A stretch of 64,000 bases of DNA from Adiantum capillus-veneris (GCA_014529385.2 CM043961.1:14272978-14336977); one strand, 5' to 3'; shown: positions 45,455 to 57,840, counted from the stretch's first letter. The notes: generated by a model not told the origin, from the letters alone. Translations and numbers: made by a program.

Positions 45455-47150
45455 AAAAGGCTTAAAATAGAGCGTACCCTCACCCTTGCCCTCAGTTCCT
45501 AATAAGACTTTACTGTGGCAGCAATAAATGCATGGAAAGAGGTTCATTGCACCTTGCTTGCATCCTAGCATACACTTTAGAGTTTTCAAGTCTCCTGCCA
45601 CTTGGAACGTACCCAGACCTGAAACCTGTAATCGTTGTCCTTCTTGTTGTTGTTGAATGACGTCAACGATTGGGGTGTGATTAAAATACCATTTGAGGGA
45701 ATCATGTGTCTCATGTGGGAGATGAAAAGCTGCCAGCCACCAAATATTCTTCTTGGATTGAACACCTAAACAAGTGTTTCCCTTCTCGCTCGCATTTCAC
45801 TCAACATCAATGCCCACCAAGGCTCTGCTCATAAGCATAACACTTACCCTTTCAAGCTGTTTACCTTTGACAATCTGGCATTCATCAAGTTTCATCACAA
45901 ATGTAACTTTTCCATCACACTCTTCCTGTTTAACCCATAAAATCTGATCATTGACTCCTAGAGGTTCAACAAGTCAACATGGACATTATTGAACTCGTTT
46001 TTGTAACAAAAATATTTGTTCTCTTCTAATGGTAGGTAATCCTCCACATATTGAAATCCACCCAACAAGATTGGAACATCATTATTGGTGCACCTTTTTG
46101 CAACGCTAACATTGTAAGGTGTTGGTAGCAACCTAAACAAACCTTTTGCTCTGTGACCTAGTGTAACAAGTCTATACAAAGCCTTCGTAGGCCTTGAAAC
46201 TTATTCCTGTGCTGTCACATACCTCCATCATGTCCTGAGGTGAAACAATGCTCTTTAGCTCACTGAAATACTTCTGGCATAAAACTTTAGCAATGCTAGC
46301 ATTGGATTGATCATCCAATAGCTCCACCAACTCCTTTGATTTGATGATATGCTGCAACAGAGCATGTCCAGTCATTTCAACATCGGAATCAATTCCCATC
46401 ATCATCCGAGCCAAGTTCTTGCATATCAAAATAATATTACAACAACTTGCAAAAAGGTATGAAATTAGAAGCTTGCACTTGTATTCCTACCGAGTTTGAC
46501 GGATACGTTTCTTTCAAGCTCCACCACTTGAAGATAGCATAGACATCGCATGTCTCTTGCACTTGCGAATGTGACAGCCCAATGGAATGTGTGTGAGATG
46601 ATCAATTCATAGGGGCATATTACGTGCAGTGTGTTGTAGCTGAACATAATTGTCTAGACAACACTCTTGCTCCATTTTTTGATACTCTGCCCTTTTGATA
46701 AGCTTTGACATCTCGTCATTTAGCTGCTTCGTCTTCTCGTTGGCTTCCTCTCTAACTTGCTGAATGTCTTTCATGTACTTCTCTTGCAATGATGAATAGG
46801 GAGCACAGAGATGTTTCTTGCGTCCCTTTCATTGATAAAAGCTGAATGTAATCTCCAGTAGTAGCCAAACAGTCTTTCTCTCCCATCTCCAATAAAACAA
46901 AGTAGCTCAATGACATTACGGAAAGGCGGTGATGCATTGGTCATTGGATTGCTAGGGTAAATATGGCCATCAATCCATAAGTTTATTACCTTGCATCCAT
47001 GGTTTCGTAGCTGGTCTCCAACATTGGGATTAGATGTGCCAAGTCTCACAGTAGCGTACTTCTATTGTAAATCAGTGTTTAATCGATATCGTTTTGACTT
47101 ATTAGTAATTTCTTGTAGTGGTAGGGTATTGAATTTCATTTGTGTTGGTT
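45455..47150 (-). mobile_element. Transposase-like gene c, copy c2 (broken, 3' part missing)
   Basis: The minus strand carries, in order, YATVRLGTSNPNVGDQLRNH, CKVINLWIDGHIYP and FIGDGRERLFGYYWRL (47060-46830); a coiled coil EEANEKTKQLNDEMSKLIKR (about 46730); PQDMMEVCDSTGISFKAYEG (about 46200); and GDLKTLKCMLGCKQGAMN with PCIYC (about 45560). These align block for block with c1 at 9570-10800. The later block (WDPIL... RILDKLL) is absent, and c2 ends where gene b ends. Stops and shifts occur throughout. IDxW and GDLK are candidate RNase H-fold aspartate positions, so a transposase function is inferred. Confidence 0.6.
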
Positions 47151-47405
47151 AATCAAGCAAATTAGTGAGAATGTGTAATGGTGACTGCTACAAGCAGATG
47201 AAGGTGGCTATGGAGGAAAGAAGTGGAGAGTACTCAGAGATAGGAGAAAAGGGTTATGTTGTGGAGGGAAGAAAGAGAGGGATTGCAACTCAATATCCTT
47301 TAAATTCAAATTGTTTATCATGATTGTAGAGAGAGAAATGTTGTTGCACACAGAGGTAATGGAGTTTTCCATTGCACTCAGCTGGAGCTAGAGTGGGAGA
47401 AGCAT

Positions 47406-47448
<43 letters not shown>

Positions 47449-47928
47449 ATGAGGGATATAAAGACAATAAAGGAAGAGAGAGTGGGAGAGAGGACAAATC
47501 TGCAACCTTGGAGGATCTGCACTTTTTCAGAAAGAGGCAGCCAAGAATGTTCCTTAATGATTGGAAGAGGAAGTGACATGAGAGAAAAGGGAAGAAAGAA
47601 AGACAGAGAGTTGGCTCACATTTTAGACAGAGAATGCAGTGAGAGAATGTGAAAAAACTACTTTTTTGGTAGGGAAGGGGCTAAAAAGTGCCCCCTTTAA
47701 TGAGTTCTAAGTGAGAGAGAGTGTTTTATATGTTAGAGAGAGAAGAGGAGTGGAAAAAGGACATTTTGAAATTCATTTACCCACCTCTCTTTTGGGTTAC
47801 TAAATAGACTATTTTCAAATTCAAAATTGGTAATGGATGTTTTTAAAATCTCAGCATAGGCCTTTTTTCCCTCTCTTTTAGGCTTGGTCAAACTTGAGTT
47901 AAGCTTTAAGCATTCTCTGAAACTGCCA
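47151..47928. other. GA-rich leader region upstream of c2
   Basis: Purine-rich DNA with (GA)n at 47408-47446 and many GAGAGA and GGAAGA runs, just upstream of gene c2, perhaps its 5' untranslated region or promoter. The equivalent side of c3 (54170-54300) is also GA-rich. No gene is recognised. Confidence 0.4.
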
Positions 47929-47970
47929 AATAAAGAGGCCCTCCTATACCCCATTCACTTCCTAATGAAC
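47929..47970 (+). repeat. Candidate element terminus shared with 57797-57840
   Basis: AAATAAAGAGGCCC, then ACCCCATTC(A/C)CTTCCTAA, is common to this place and 57801-57840. Here it lies outside gene c, and there outside gene a of the inverted copy. If both are element ends, the motif would be a terminal inverted repeat. The matching motif was not found at the other two ends. Confidence 0.4.
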
Positions 47971-50640
47971 TTGTTTTAACCTTGGCAGTTTGACTAAGCA
48001 AATCCCTGGGGAGTGCATCCAAGCGATGGGTACAATCATCTCTAGAGTCACAAGTCCTTTTTTGGGCCGAGTGTGATTCTTAATTCGGTAACCACTTCTA
48101 AAAATATTTAAATCCTTCACCAAACATAAAGGTACAAATCCAACACAATTGAGAATTTGGAGAGTCGTGCTCATTGCGATGAAGCCATTGGTCCATATAA
48201 AAGGGACGAAGTTGGTTTTAGAAGATTACCATATGTAAATGACGAGTCAATAGTTAAGGGTCGGATGTCTTGTACTAGTGTACTGGGTTCTTGCACTTTT
48301 CACCATCATAGATTTGCATTGTATGCATTGTCACTGCAAAATATGAGAGCTATAATCCTTTATTGGGTGAAGATAACTTTAATACGTTGAATTGGATTCA
48401 AAAGGAGGCTACAATCCTTGATTGGGTATAAATATTCCTCAATTGTGTAATTGTATTGCAGATTTCATTGCCTTGTTTTATGCATTGATTTATATAGAGA
48501 GTGCATTATGTATTATGAAATATTGTTAGTGCATGACATGACCAATCATAGATATTATTGCTTTCATGTGTGTTTTGCAAATAATTATCATCGTTTCAGT
48601 GTAGAAGTTGATTTTTTCTGTAGCATTTGAAAATAGATGTGTCACTTATTGTTTGCAAATCAAAGAGGATGTATAAATAATTAGCATATTTATAATTGCA
48701 TTAACAAATCCATAGCATTTTTGTATTCATAATTTTGTATAGAGAGTGCATTGCAATGTGTATGTTTGCTCACAACATATGTGATCGATATGTGGACTGA
48801 TTAGAGTGCATTGCAAATCTCATACTGTGCATATTTGATTACTTTATTAGGGATTGTTTTTCTAATATATATTGAAAAGAAGAAAAATGTTTTTAAAACT
48901 AAACATCTAGTTCGTATACCTTCAGGATTAGGGAGCAAAATGTCGGCACAAGTGGTACGAAGAAGGCAAAGAAGAAAAAATGCCCTTGTGAAGAGTGTGA
49001 TTATGCTCACAACATATGCAGTCGATATATGGAATGGAAATGTAGATCTTGTGTCATAAAATCTAATATCTAACCAACCCAGATGTTTTCTCATATTAAA
49101 CTAATCCTTTAATGTGGGAGAATAGACGAGAACAAGGGTTAGAATGTAGACATGTTCTTACATGTCTATCTCAATACGAGGCCAATGGTAAAGGGGTCCA
49201 AATGAGAAATGGTCTATCAAAGAGCAAGGCTAGCCAATGGAGCTTAAAAAACTTAGGGTTAGCTTCATTAAGGACCTCCAAAGATTAGCGTTAAAGTCCT
49301 TTGACCTTAGGTAAACTAGGGTTGTGCTTGAGGTGGGAGCCCGGCTCAAGCTTGAGGTGGGAACCCGGCCCAAGATTGAGGTGCTTGTCATGCTTAATGA
49401 CTAAGGTGCTTCAGGTGTTTGTCGTGTTTGATGACTAAGTTGCTTGAGGTGCTTGTCGTGCTTGCTGACTAAGATTCTTGAGGTGCTTGTCGTGCTTGCC
49501 GACTAGGGGGATTGTGGGAACACTATCCAAGGTTGAGGTGCTTTGTCGTGCTTGCTGGCTAAGGTGCTTGTGTTCCAAAATTTGACATACTCCCTACTCA
49601 TGAGGGGGAGAGCCCTAAAGCTAGGGGGATGAGAGAGAACACACACACACACAAGGTAAACCCAAGCCTCAAGATACATCAAGGACACATGTCAAGCCCC
49701 TACCCATGTTGCCCTCCTGGTGTGCCTAGAGCCTATTGGTTGGCCTCCCAAGGGGTCCGATGATAATTTAGTTGATTTAAATCATTGTTTTTTTATTTAT
49801 CAAGTCCTATCTCTCAAAGGGGAAAGGGGGACACTTGTCCCAAGACTACCCTAATTTCTTGATATGCATTTTTCATGTGATTGGCTAGGCTTGCAGGGGT
49901 CCACTAAGATTCAAGCATGAGCTACAAGGGTGGCTCGACCAAAGTAAGCAAGGGGGTTTCTTGCGGGGGTATACTCTCCCACACACTCACACACACTCTC
50001 ATTGTGTGAAGTGCAAAGTGCAAGAGCTCCATCTCCTTCTCCAATCTAGTAGAGAAGCTTAGAGCCTACACCAACACTCTTGGTTATGGAATGCAAATCC
50101 AACCAAGATCCATGCTTCAATGATTAAGCTTCACATCTTCTCCATCCTCATTACTATGCTATTATGTATGCTAGCAACAAGAGTGATGATAAGTGAGTAA
50201 CTATTTATTTCTCCTATGGAATTTTCCTTCTTCCTCTTCCCTATCCTCATTCTCCACTAGCTCTCTCCACCTTCAAAGGTGTTTGAGGCCTTGGGACTAA
50301 AGCTTGGGATAGTTAATGCTTTTTGCAAAATTTTATGTTATGCTTGTGATGCATATATCTTTCCATCTTCATCACATCACCTAGGTCACAAGGAACACAA
50401 AGATTGTATTGTACCAAGTCTCTCTTAATGGAATAAACTATAATACAAATGCCTATTGGAGGAGGGACCGGCTCCGCATAGATCCGGTCCTCAACTATTG
50501 TCATGTTCTCTTGCAAAGTTATTGTTCATGCCAAGTTAACTAAGTACTATGATTATGTTGGTACCATCAACTAAGTGCACCCTCTATGCTCTGAAAGTAG
50601 TCTCACAAAAATTTTCTCTCTAAATATCTTAATTTTGCTA
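47971..50640. other. No gene identified; tandem repeat at 49335-49560
   Basis: A CTTGAGGTGCTTGTCGTGCT unit followed by TGCTGACTAAG repeats about five times at 49335-49560, with a ~36-bp period. Elsewhere there are short frames only (48157-48390, 48811-49059) with no recognisable domains. CA and CT dinucleotide runs occur near 49640 and 49985. Confidence 0.4.
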
Positions 50641-52110
50641 TTCTCAAAGTTCATAGTCCATTTCCATTACATTTTGCTTCACTACAAAATCAGGCGGTGC
50701 ACCACATATTAGGGACCATTTCTTGGGTAGCATTAAAAAGAATTATAAGAAATGTGAACATTCTCACGATCTTGCAATTGAAAAGCATTTGAGCGAAGAG
50801 CTCACCAAAAAGAGTGGCAAGAGACAGTTGTTATGGATGCATGTCAAGAGTAGTCAGAGCCAAATATTAGCTCTCCTAATCCTGTGGTGACACCAACAAA
50901 CCTTGCAGAACAGCCTCCACGGGGAGAGGAAATGTGAAGCGATGTTCCTCTTAAGCATCAGAATGAAGGTGGACTCGAACAAATGCGTCAAAAATCATTG
51001 CATCAAAGCTTTCGAATACAGTCTCTAGAAGAAGCACAAATCACACTCACCAAATAAATTTTTTCATTGAAAGTGCTCTAATCAGGGTAGACATCAATCA
51101 TTGGAAGGCCGCATGGAATAAAATCGGTGAGTTTGGACCAGGATTTTTAGCCCCTTCGTATCACATGATACGAAATGATCTCTTGTACAAATGTTGCATC
51201 AAAGTCAAAGAGCATGTTTCCAAAATAATACTTTGGGAACATTTAGCTTTCAGGATACACAATTATGAGTGATGGTTGGTCTAATGTTTAGAAAGACCAC
51301 TGATCAATATGATGTTGGTTTGTCCAAGGGGAGAAATGCTCATAATGGCAATTAACAGTTCTAATGAAATTAAAAGTGGCAAATACATTTTTGAGGTCTT
51401 CATTAATGTAATGAAAGAAATCGATGCAGAACATGTCATTCAAGTAGTCATGAAAAATACAAACAACTGTAAAAATGCTAGCAAATTTTTAAAAAAGTGA
51501 TTTCTACACATTTTCACCAATGGTTGTAATACGCACAGCTTAAACTTGGTGCTAAAGGATTGGTACACTAGTGAAGAAACTACATGGTTTGCCAAAATAA
51601 TTGACACATCATGACAAGTTGTGAAATTCATCTTGAAACGACAAAGAGTGCTCGATTTGTACAGAACGCGCATGTCAGTGATGTTGAAACTTCTTGCTAT
51701 AACTCATTTTGCGTGCACTTTTATACATTGGAATCAATTCTCCACAATAGGTGCACTGTGATTGACACTTTCAATTGCATGGCCTTTGACGAATGGCAGC
51801 TTGAGTAGAAAGAAAAAGTGAAAGAGAAAGTTACATGTCTATGTGGGTCCATAAACAAGCCTGGTTGGTGGAGGAGTGTAATGGATACATACCATGTAAT
51901 GATGCCCGTAGTGTTTGAGATTTGCAACCTTGATCAAAAGGCATCAAATATGGACCAAAAGTGGATGACATGGTGGTCAATTCAACAAAGTCTTGAAAAT
52001 CCTAAGGAGCTAAAAGAGTATGTAGTAGAGAAGGAGTGGGGACTACCATTCTTTGTCAAACAACGAAGAAAGCCTTTGAGTTTCCACCTGTTTGAGTAGT
52101 GTTGAAAAGT
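50640..52110 (+). pseudogene. hAT-family (DUF659) transposase relic
   Basis: Pieces in several frames follow the order of plant hAT/DUF659 transposases. They are GGAPHIRDHFLGSIKKNY (BED finger remnant, ~50695); FFIESALIRVDINHW with GEFGPGFLAPSYHMIRNDLL (DUF659, 51060-51180); MLVCPRGEMLIMAINSSNEI and KSGKYIFEVFINVMKEIDAE, then HVIQVVMKNTNNCKNASK (51309-51500); QVVKFILKRQRVLDLYRTR (~51610); and HFACTFIHWNQFS (~51700). The family pattern GPGYKPPSY..LR..LL, then ..GT.FL..VDAS...K.A.YIF.L, V.QVVTDNA.N, IVKFI and TRFAT is clear. Many stops and shifts occur, and the C-terminal dimerisation region is gone. Dead DNA transposon. Confidence 0.85.
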
Positions 52111-52550
52111 TTTTGGTATCAAATCTTCTTAAATATCCATATTCATTAGCTATTAATAGCTATCTCTTTGGTATTGCTAAAGATGATACCAATAGCTATC
52201 ACCTTGTGCACCTGACTGTTAAATTGTGGATTTGATTTTTACTTTGTAGCTCATTTGGATAGAGAAACTGTTAAATTTTTGTATAGATGCATGCATTGTT
52301 AACAAAGAAATGGCTTTACCAAAACATTTCCAAGAATAGGGGGTGGACACAAGGAAGTAAAAATTGGCTCCTTGTTTGGTCGATTTCTAGTGCTGTTGCA
52401 CATGATTTGTGAGGTCTTTCATCCGGGGAGTTCACTACAGTATATGTAACATAGCACATGTGTTCAACAAAAGGGATTTTATATTCTTGTAAAGTTATAG
52501 ATTTTAATTCATTTTGGTGAATGCACGTGATATAGATAAATTTTACATAG

Positions 52551-52895
52551 TGAATGTCTCCGTGCCTTTGAACACAAAACAAAAAAAAGGGGGGTTTTCT
52601 CTGAGTACATCAAAAAACACACTTCTATCTCATGACCATGCATTTAGAAAAGGTTATATTTGCCATTCTAAGGCCCTAGAGACCCTCAACAAGAGGGGCC
52701 CCTAAAAAATGGAAAATACAAGCATATTTTAGTTGTTTGGCCATGTCCCAGTGCCCTTGAACATAGCACAAAAGGGGGGGGGGGGGGGGTCTATGAGTAT
52801 ATCAAACTGCATACTCCTATATATCTCATGGCCATGTAGTGAAAAGGACTTGTATTTGCCATTTTAAGGCCCTAGGGACCCTCAACAAGAGGGGC
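52551..52895. repeat. Two direct copies of a ~145-bp repeat
   Basis: 52551-52700 and 52742-52895 share GTGCC(T/C)TTGAACA, a G-run (6 and 17 bases), TATCTCATG(A/G)CCATG, TTTGCCATT and AAGGCCCTAG(A/G)GACCC with TCAACAAGAGGGGCC. The second copy runs into the hairpin below. Confidence 0.85.
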
Positions 52896-52968
52896 CACAA
52901 GGACGCGAAAAATGGCCGAACAAGGACCCTGTTCGGCCATTTTTCGCGTCCTTGTGGCCCCTCTTGTT
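52884..52968. repeat. Perfect hairpin: 39-bp arms, 7-base loop
   Basis: 52884-52922 and 52930-52968 are exact reverse complements over 39 bases (arm begins AACAAGAGGGGCCACAAGGA), with AGGACCC between them. The arms stop matching directly outside. Such a perfect long inverted repeat points to a recent origin or to strong constraint. Confidence 0.98.
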
Positions 52969-53599
52969 AAGAATCCATGGGCCTTAGGGTGACCTATCAC
53001 ATAGAAATATCTTTGATGGGGGTGGCCTCATGTTAGGAAAGGGTGTGTAGCTGAAGAACAACAGTTGTATTGTCCTACTAGGGATCTCTCCATGTTAGCA
53101 TAATGATTCTTGGTGTAGTGGGAGCCACATTGCTTGAGGAAATCTTTGTGCCACCACAAAATATTCATGTTATGCCAGTTCCTTGAGCCATTGTTGCAAA
53201 CACCACCACTCAACTAGCATAGTAAGAGGTCACCTTGTACCGTGATGCGTTAGATACCTGTTCTGTAATCAAAAACATGTATGAATTCAACATTTGCAAG
53301 ATATATAGTAAATACACTTGTTAAGTATATGCTTTACAAATTTGCAAGTATTTCCATCGAACTAGGAATAAACAATCCTAAAATATAAATTATGATAAGA
53401 TTACCCCACCTCTAATAAGCGTGGATTTGAAGCACCTACCCGCAAGATATAACAAAGAAGGTTGTTTTAGAGGAAAGTGGTGACACTTAACCTCTCTAAC
53501 CTTCGCCCTTTCACTATTTAATACTCATCGCGTTTTAACACAAAAAGCAACCTTTGTGCCAAGCATGACTAGAAAAAAAGTAGAGGAAAGACATTAGAC
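52969..53599. other. No gene identified
   Basis: Unassigned AT-rich sequence left of gene c3. A minus frame at 53028-53213 has no recognisable domain. Confidence 0.4.
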
Positions 53600-54260
53600 T
53601 TCAGAGTCTATGATAAGAATAACATAACCAAAAGTAAGAAGTATATTGTTCCCTTGCACCAAGGGGTGTTTCTTTCAAATATGTGATGGTGTTGGCAAGC
53701 TTCATAATGTGGATATCTTTTTTCTGTATTTGGTGTTGGAGAGTTTCAACCTCCCTCTCCAAAGAGACAATACTTTCTCTTAATATCACTGTTTTGAGAT
53801 GAAGATCTCATGCACCAATACAAAAGAGCACCTAAACCCATACACAACTGCTTGCAATAGCCTAACAAGCCTGCTTCTCTCCTCCCAAGATATTGAAGAA
53901 CTATCAAAATTCTATTGAAGGATGGATGGAAGCGGATTATAGGATTAATGTTAGGGTAGAAATGGACATCCACTCAAATGTCAACATTCGTATCACCAAC
54001 GGTACGATATTCCAAGGATGACCTCGCCTCACCCTCATGTGAGAACTTCGGTGCAAACATCGTGGAAAAGCGAATATTTACGCTTTTGGTGTGCAGAGTA
54101 CATGGTGGTGAAGGCACATGGATTGTGATGTCGTGAGCACCATAGTAGCTGTTGCTGCGTGAGGAAGCAAAGGATATAAAGAGAGAGAGGGGAGAGAGAG
54201 GGGAGAGGAGGAGAGAAGGGGCCAGGGAGGGAGAGGAGGGAGGAGGAGAAGAGACCAAAG
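53600..54260 (-). mobile_element. Transposase-like gene c, copy c3 (N-terminal fragment)
   Basis: The minus strand reads KFSHEGEARSSLEYRTVGDT, VDVHFYPNINPIIRFHPSFN and VLQYLGRREAGLLGYCKQL (54050-53840), then a coiled-coil stretch SLEREVETLQHQIQKKDIHI (about 53770-53700). This corresponds to LGTSNPNVGDQL, IDGHIYP and FIGDGRERLFGY of c2 and to the start of c1, so it is the same family. Later blocks are absent. GA-rich DNA lies upstream (54180-54295), as at c2. Confidence 0.55.
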
Positions 54261-54639
54261 CTTTTTTTTGGGGAGGAGGGGGAGAGAGAGAGATTTTGAA
54301 AAAGTGGACTTCTAGTGCTTGTAGGTTTTAAAAAAGGTCAAAAAATGTTTTTTTGATATGTATATATGTTTGGAGGAGAGTTTTAAGTAAAAAATAAGTA
54401 AGAATGTTTTTTTTAAAAAAATGTCAAGTTTTGGCTCTTAGTGACCCACGTTTTGCTGATGTGGACACACCCCTTTACTCCCTTCACTTTCAAAAAGCTA
54501 GAGAGAGAAAGTAACCTCCTAGGCGGACATCCTACATGTGTTTAAAAAAAGGCTAGAAAAGTCTACTCAAAACTAGCTTCTTGAATACCCTTGTCCCCTT
54601 ATCCCCACACAACATTAGCCAGAGTTTACCCCTAATTGA

Positions 54640-54950
54640 GACATGGAAGATCCAAATTGGGATCCTATTCTACCGATTCCTCTGATGAATATGCATGTGT
54701 GCACTCTTCCTGTCCATCTACGAGTTCTTGACAAGTTGCTTATGCTCCATAATAATTATGCTTGGAATATGGATTAGCAGCTCTGCAAGACCAATCTTCG
54801 AGAAGTCTATGTGAGCAACTCTAAGAATCGACGGCCCCAAGTGGCTCAGGTAGTGCCAAAGCAAGATATCCCTATCCATGGAGACATTGCACGAACCTCC
54901 AGTACGCATTGCAAATTTTGCAACATGATATGCCGTCTACAAAGCATTTT
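54640..54950 (+). mobile_element. Transposase-like gene c, copy c4 (C-terminal fragment)
   Basis: The plus strand reads DPILPIPLMNMHVCTLPVHL, RVLDKLLMLHNNYAWNMD, then LCKTNLREVY. It matches WDPILTID...VHICTMHAEIRILDKLLRLHLDYAYS in c1. It converges with gene b2, the same b-c tail-to-tail layout as b1/c2. Whether c3 and c4 came from one inverted copy or two is open. Confidence 0.55.
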
Positions 54951-55185
54951 AATTGATTTTAACACTTTTAGTAAGGAATAATAGAAATTCAACTAGGTTA
55001 ATATTTGTTTACCCCATTTTCTTCATCCTTCTCTTCAAGATTTTTCTTTGTAAGATCGATGCTACATCGATCATCTCTACCAATCGCAGTCAGTGGTTTG
55101 TGTGGATGAAATGCACTCTCTGGTACGGTTTCGTAGAAAGAGGCACATGATTTTATTTCCACTAGTGTACTTGCTATTGTTTGCA

Positions 55186-56022
55186 CTAACTGTTGTTTGT
55201 TTTCATTGGGGAGGAAAGAGAGGCTTGCTGGGACTCTTGGTCTTTGAAGTCAATTTGAAAATTGACTTTGTCTTCCTTTCCACGTGTATCCTTCATGCCC
55301 GCATAGATAGCAAGCACTGCGAGCGACTCATCTTCTCTAAGTCCTAATTTTTTGGCAATGTCCTCTAGGAATAGAAACTGGCAATCATCCGCCACAACTG
55401 GATGCAAAGTAATAATTTGGAGGTCCGGGACCTCTTCCAACACCTCATCTCCCTTTATCATTCAATCTTCCTACTCAATGGAGCTGGGATCTTGCAAGAG
55501 TACGAGTGCCATATATGCTTCGGTTTGCTCATCAATCTGTTTGGTAACTTCATTTGATTCCTCCACAATGGTCACATGAGGTCTTTCGTTCACCTTTTCC
55601 TTTGATTTTTCCTTATCCATGCCCTCAAGCACAAGTAATTCCAGAACCACGTCCCATGAAATAAACTAGGTGCCTATGTACCCCATGCCCAAATCCATGA
55701 GATCATCCTCATCCTCTATCCTGTACTCCATTTCTGTGAGGCCTTTAGTAAACCTCAACAAGCAAAACCGGAAGTTTTTGTCAACCACATAGAGATGCTT
55801 CAATAAATCCACTCGCAACCACGCCGTGTTGGATCCCTCAAAGATTATGGCATATTCTACCATGTTCTACGCCATGTAGTCAAGAAAGCTTCTGAATGCC
55901 TCTGCATGAAGGTTGGCAGTGGCCTGCATGTCAATTGTCCCCTCAAATCTGCTGAGTAGTTCATGTGCTTGATCTATAATTCCTACCTTTTCTAATTGTG
56001 TGAGAAGTGCATTAGTAGACGT
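55186..56022 (-). mobile_element. Gene b, copy b2 (broken)
   Basis: Starts MATSTNALLTQLEKVGIIDQ near 56022 and continues with VEYAIIFEGSNTAWLRVDLL, KNFRFCLLRFTKGLTEMEYR, an acidic linker and the conserved block FLFLEDIAKKLGLREDESLA. The last block identifies it as a homologue of b1. Several stops interrupt the frame. It follows a2 on the same strand. Confidence 0.6.
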
Positions 56023-56197
56023 TGCCATGGGTTTTTTCGCAAAGAAGATGCGAAGAGAGCTTAGAGCTAGAGTTTTGTGAATGTGAGAAATGAAGTTTAA
56101 AAACTACAAAGTCACCTATATACCCAAAGTCACTTCTTAGAAAGCACTTAAATTAATGTCAAAATAACATTAACCTTTGATGTTAAACCAAATCACA

Positions 56198-57333
56198 TTA
56201 CAAAGCATTGAAAGACACCAACATTGAAAACAACTTCCATCTTCTATAGGGAAAGACCATCAACAAGATTTGCTTCGCAATATGGCATCTGAACACCACA
56301 TTGTCAGCAACTACAGAGCACTTGATTCTATCTCCCTGGTGGTTGACCACCTTAGTTTCCCATCTAGATGCAAGAAACCGTTGATTGCACTTCCCCCTTT
56401 GAAAGTCCCCATTGTTGGTGTCCTGTGAACACTCTGAAGTCAAAATATAAACACAAACACATGAAGAGACATAAACCATGTTACCGTGGCTTTATGGGAC
56501 CATAGGTACACTTCATTACTGCTTGCACATCCACCTCAATTCTCCTTTTGTCTGATCATGGCACTGTATGGCTTAGGCCATTCTAAACTCTCCAAGGTTG
56601 GCGAGTGAACCAGAGACGGATTACCAATATCCATTTAACCTAGGTGTGACATAAGTATGATTATAAAAAGAAATGTCACGTGAGGAAAGCTCAGAAGACT
56701 AACAACTAGCATAGAGCACCTTGCCAAGCTCAATGTCGGTGGCCTCCAAAGTTCCTGTGAAGGACTCTATTGGCTGCTCCCACTCTACAAAATGGGATGG
56801 AAAAACATCTGTAATCATGAACAAACAGCAATAGAAATCTTACAGTCATCAAAAGAAACACATAAGGCAGAAATACTAAATAGATAACCAAAAAACTTGA
56901 AAGAGGAGTGAAAATTACAATTTGCAGGAAACCTTGATGGAGCCATTGCTATCTCTGGCTTCAGTTGTGAAGCAACATACACATGCTGCACATTTGCAAT
57001 TCTCTTGCCGTCTTGTGTTTGCTTGAACTCCACGATTCTTCCCTTCCAATGGTGTGCTCAAGAAGCCATATGTCTCCTTGAGACCTTGTGTGCATCTCTT
57101 GAGCTGGGCTGCATTGTCACCCACATCAGTCGTTTTAACTCCATCATCACCCAATATCCATTGTCGTCTTGTACATTGCTACATGAAATGGAGTCAATGA
57201 CACTCCTAGGTCGTCGAGTACCTGATGATGCCATGGGGAATAGTGGCACAACTTGCCCACAAACACTTATGATTAGACATTTCACATCCATGTTCTCAGC
57301 TATATAAAGAGCAAGATTCTTGGTGGTACACAA
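56198..57333 (-). mobile_element. Gene a, copy a2 (broken)
   Basis: Blocks in order on minus are DDNGYWVMMELKRLMWVTMQ (~57180), HWKGRIVEFKQTQDGKRIAN with VQHVYVASQL (~57050-56960), VFPSHFVEWEQPIESFTG (~56810-56760), and FLASRWETKVVNHQGDRIKC with LMVFPYRRWKLF (~56380-56220). They pair one-to-one with a1: DQNGEWIPITIHKGTWILMQ, GWKGIVKDFSF...VQHVY, YPSNIMEWQPVE, WNTKIVNGITCNV and MSFYYRRWHYV. Pairwise identity looks low, so the two copies diverged long ago or come from different subfamilies. No H3-Ulp1 gene lies between a2 and b2, unlike in the first copy. Confidence 0.65.
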
Positions 57334-57796
57334 AGGTGAAGGATCTATAATGCTCCACCTGCTTGTTGGCTTAATGTGGAAGATAATGTTGCAAAGCTTG
57401 AGAGGGAAGTAGATTGAGCTTAATGGAGAAGGAGGAGGAAACCTGTTGAGGAAAGAGGGATGATCTAGCAGAAGGATATGTTGTAGAATTCAGCTTTAGC
57501 TAGAGGTGTTTAGTGAAGCCCATGGAGAAATGGAGAACTTCAGCTTGAGGAGAATGCAGCCCTCAAGAATGCAGTAAGCTTGAGGAGGGAAAGGAGGTTC
57601 AAACTTCTACTGCAAAAAGAAAAACAAGGTGAAGTGAAGAGAAGTGAGATATGGTACAAGAGAAGTGATATTTTCTTTTTATATTTTATAAGAGAGTACA
57701 AGTTTGACCACTTAATTTTAGGTCGTGCCATACCCGCCATTTTAGTCCACATGGCATCCACCCATTTGCCCCTTCCATAATCTGCTTTGTAGTCCC

Positions 57797-57840
57797 ATGG
57801 AAAATAAAGAGGCCCCCTTAGACCCCATTCCCTTCCTAAA
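57797..57840 (+). repeat. Candidate element terminus, second occurrence
   Basis: GAAAATAAAGAGGCCC, then AGACCCCATTCCCTTCCTAA, matches 47929-47970 almost base for base. It lies outside gene a2, that is at the opposite end of the gene order compared with 47929. Confidence 0.4.

Noticed and set aside
45368-45480. Extension of gene c2 into the gene b region on the minus strand
   Set aside because: Similarity to c1 stops where gene b ends; beyond that the minus frame is only antisense of b1.
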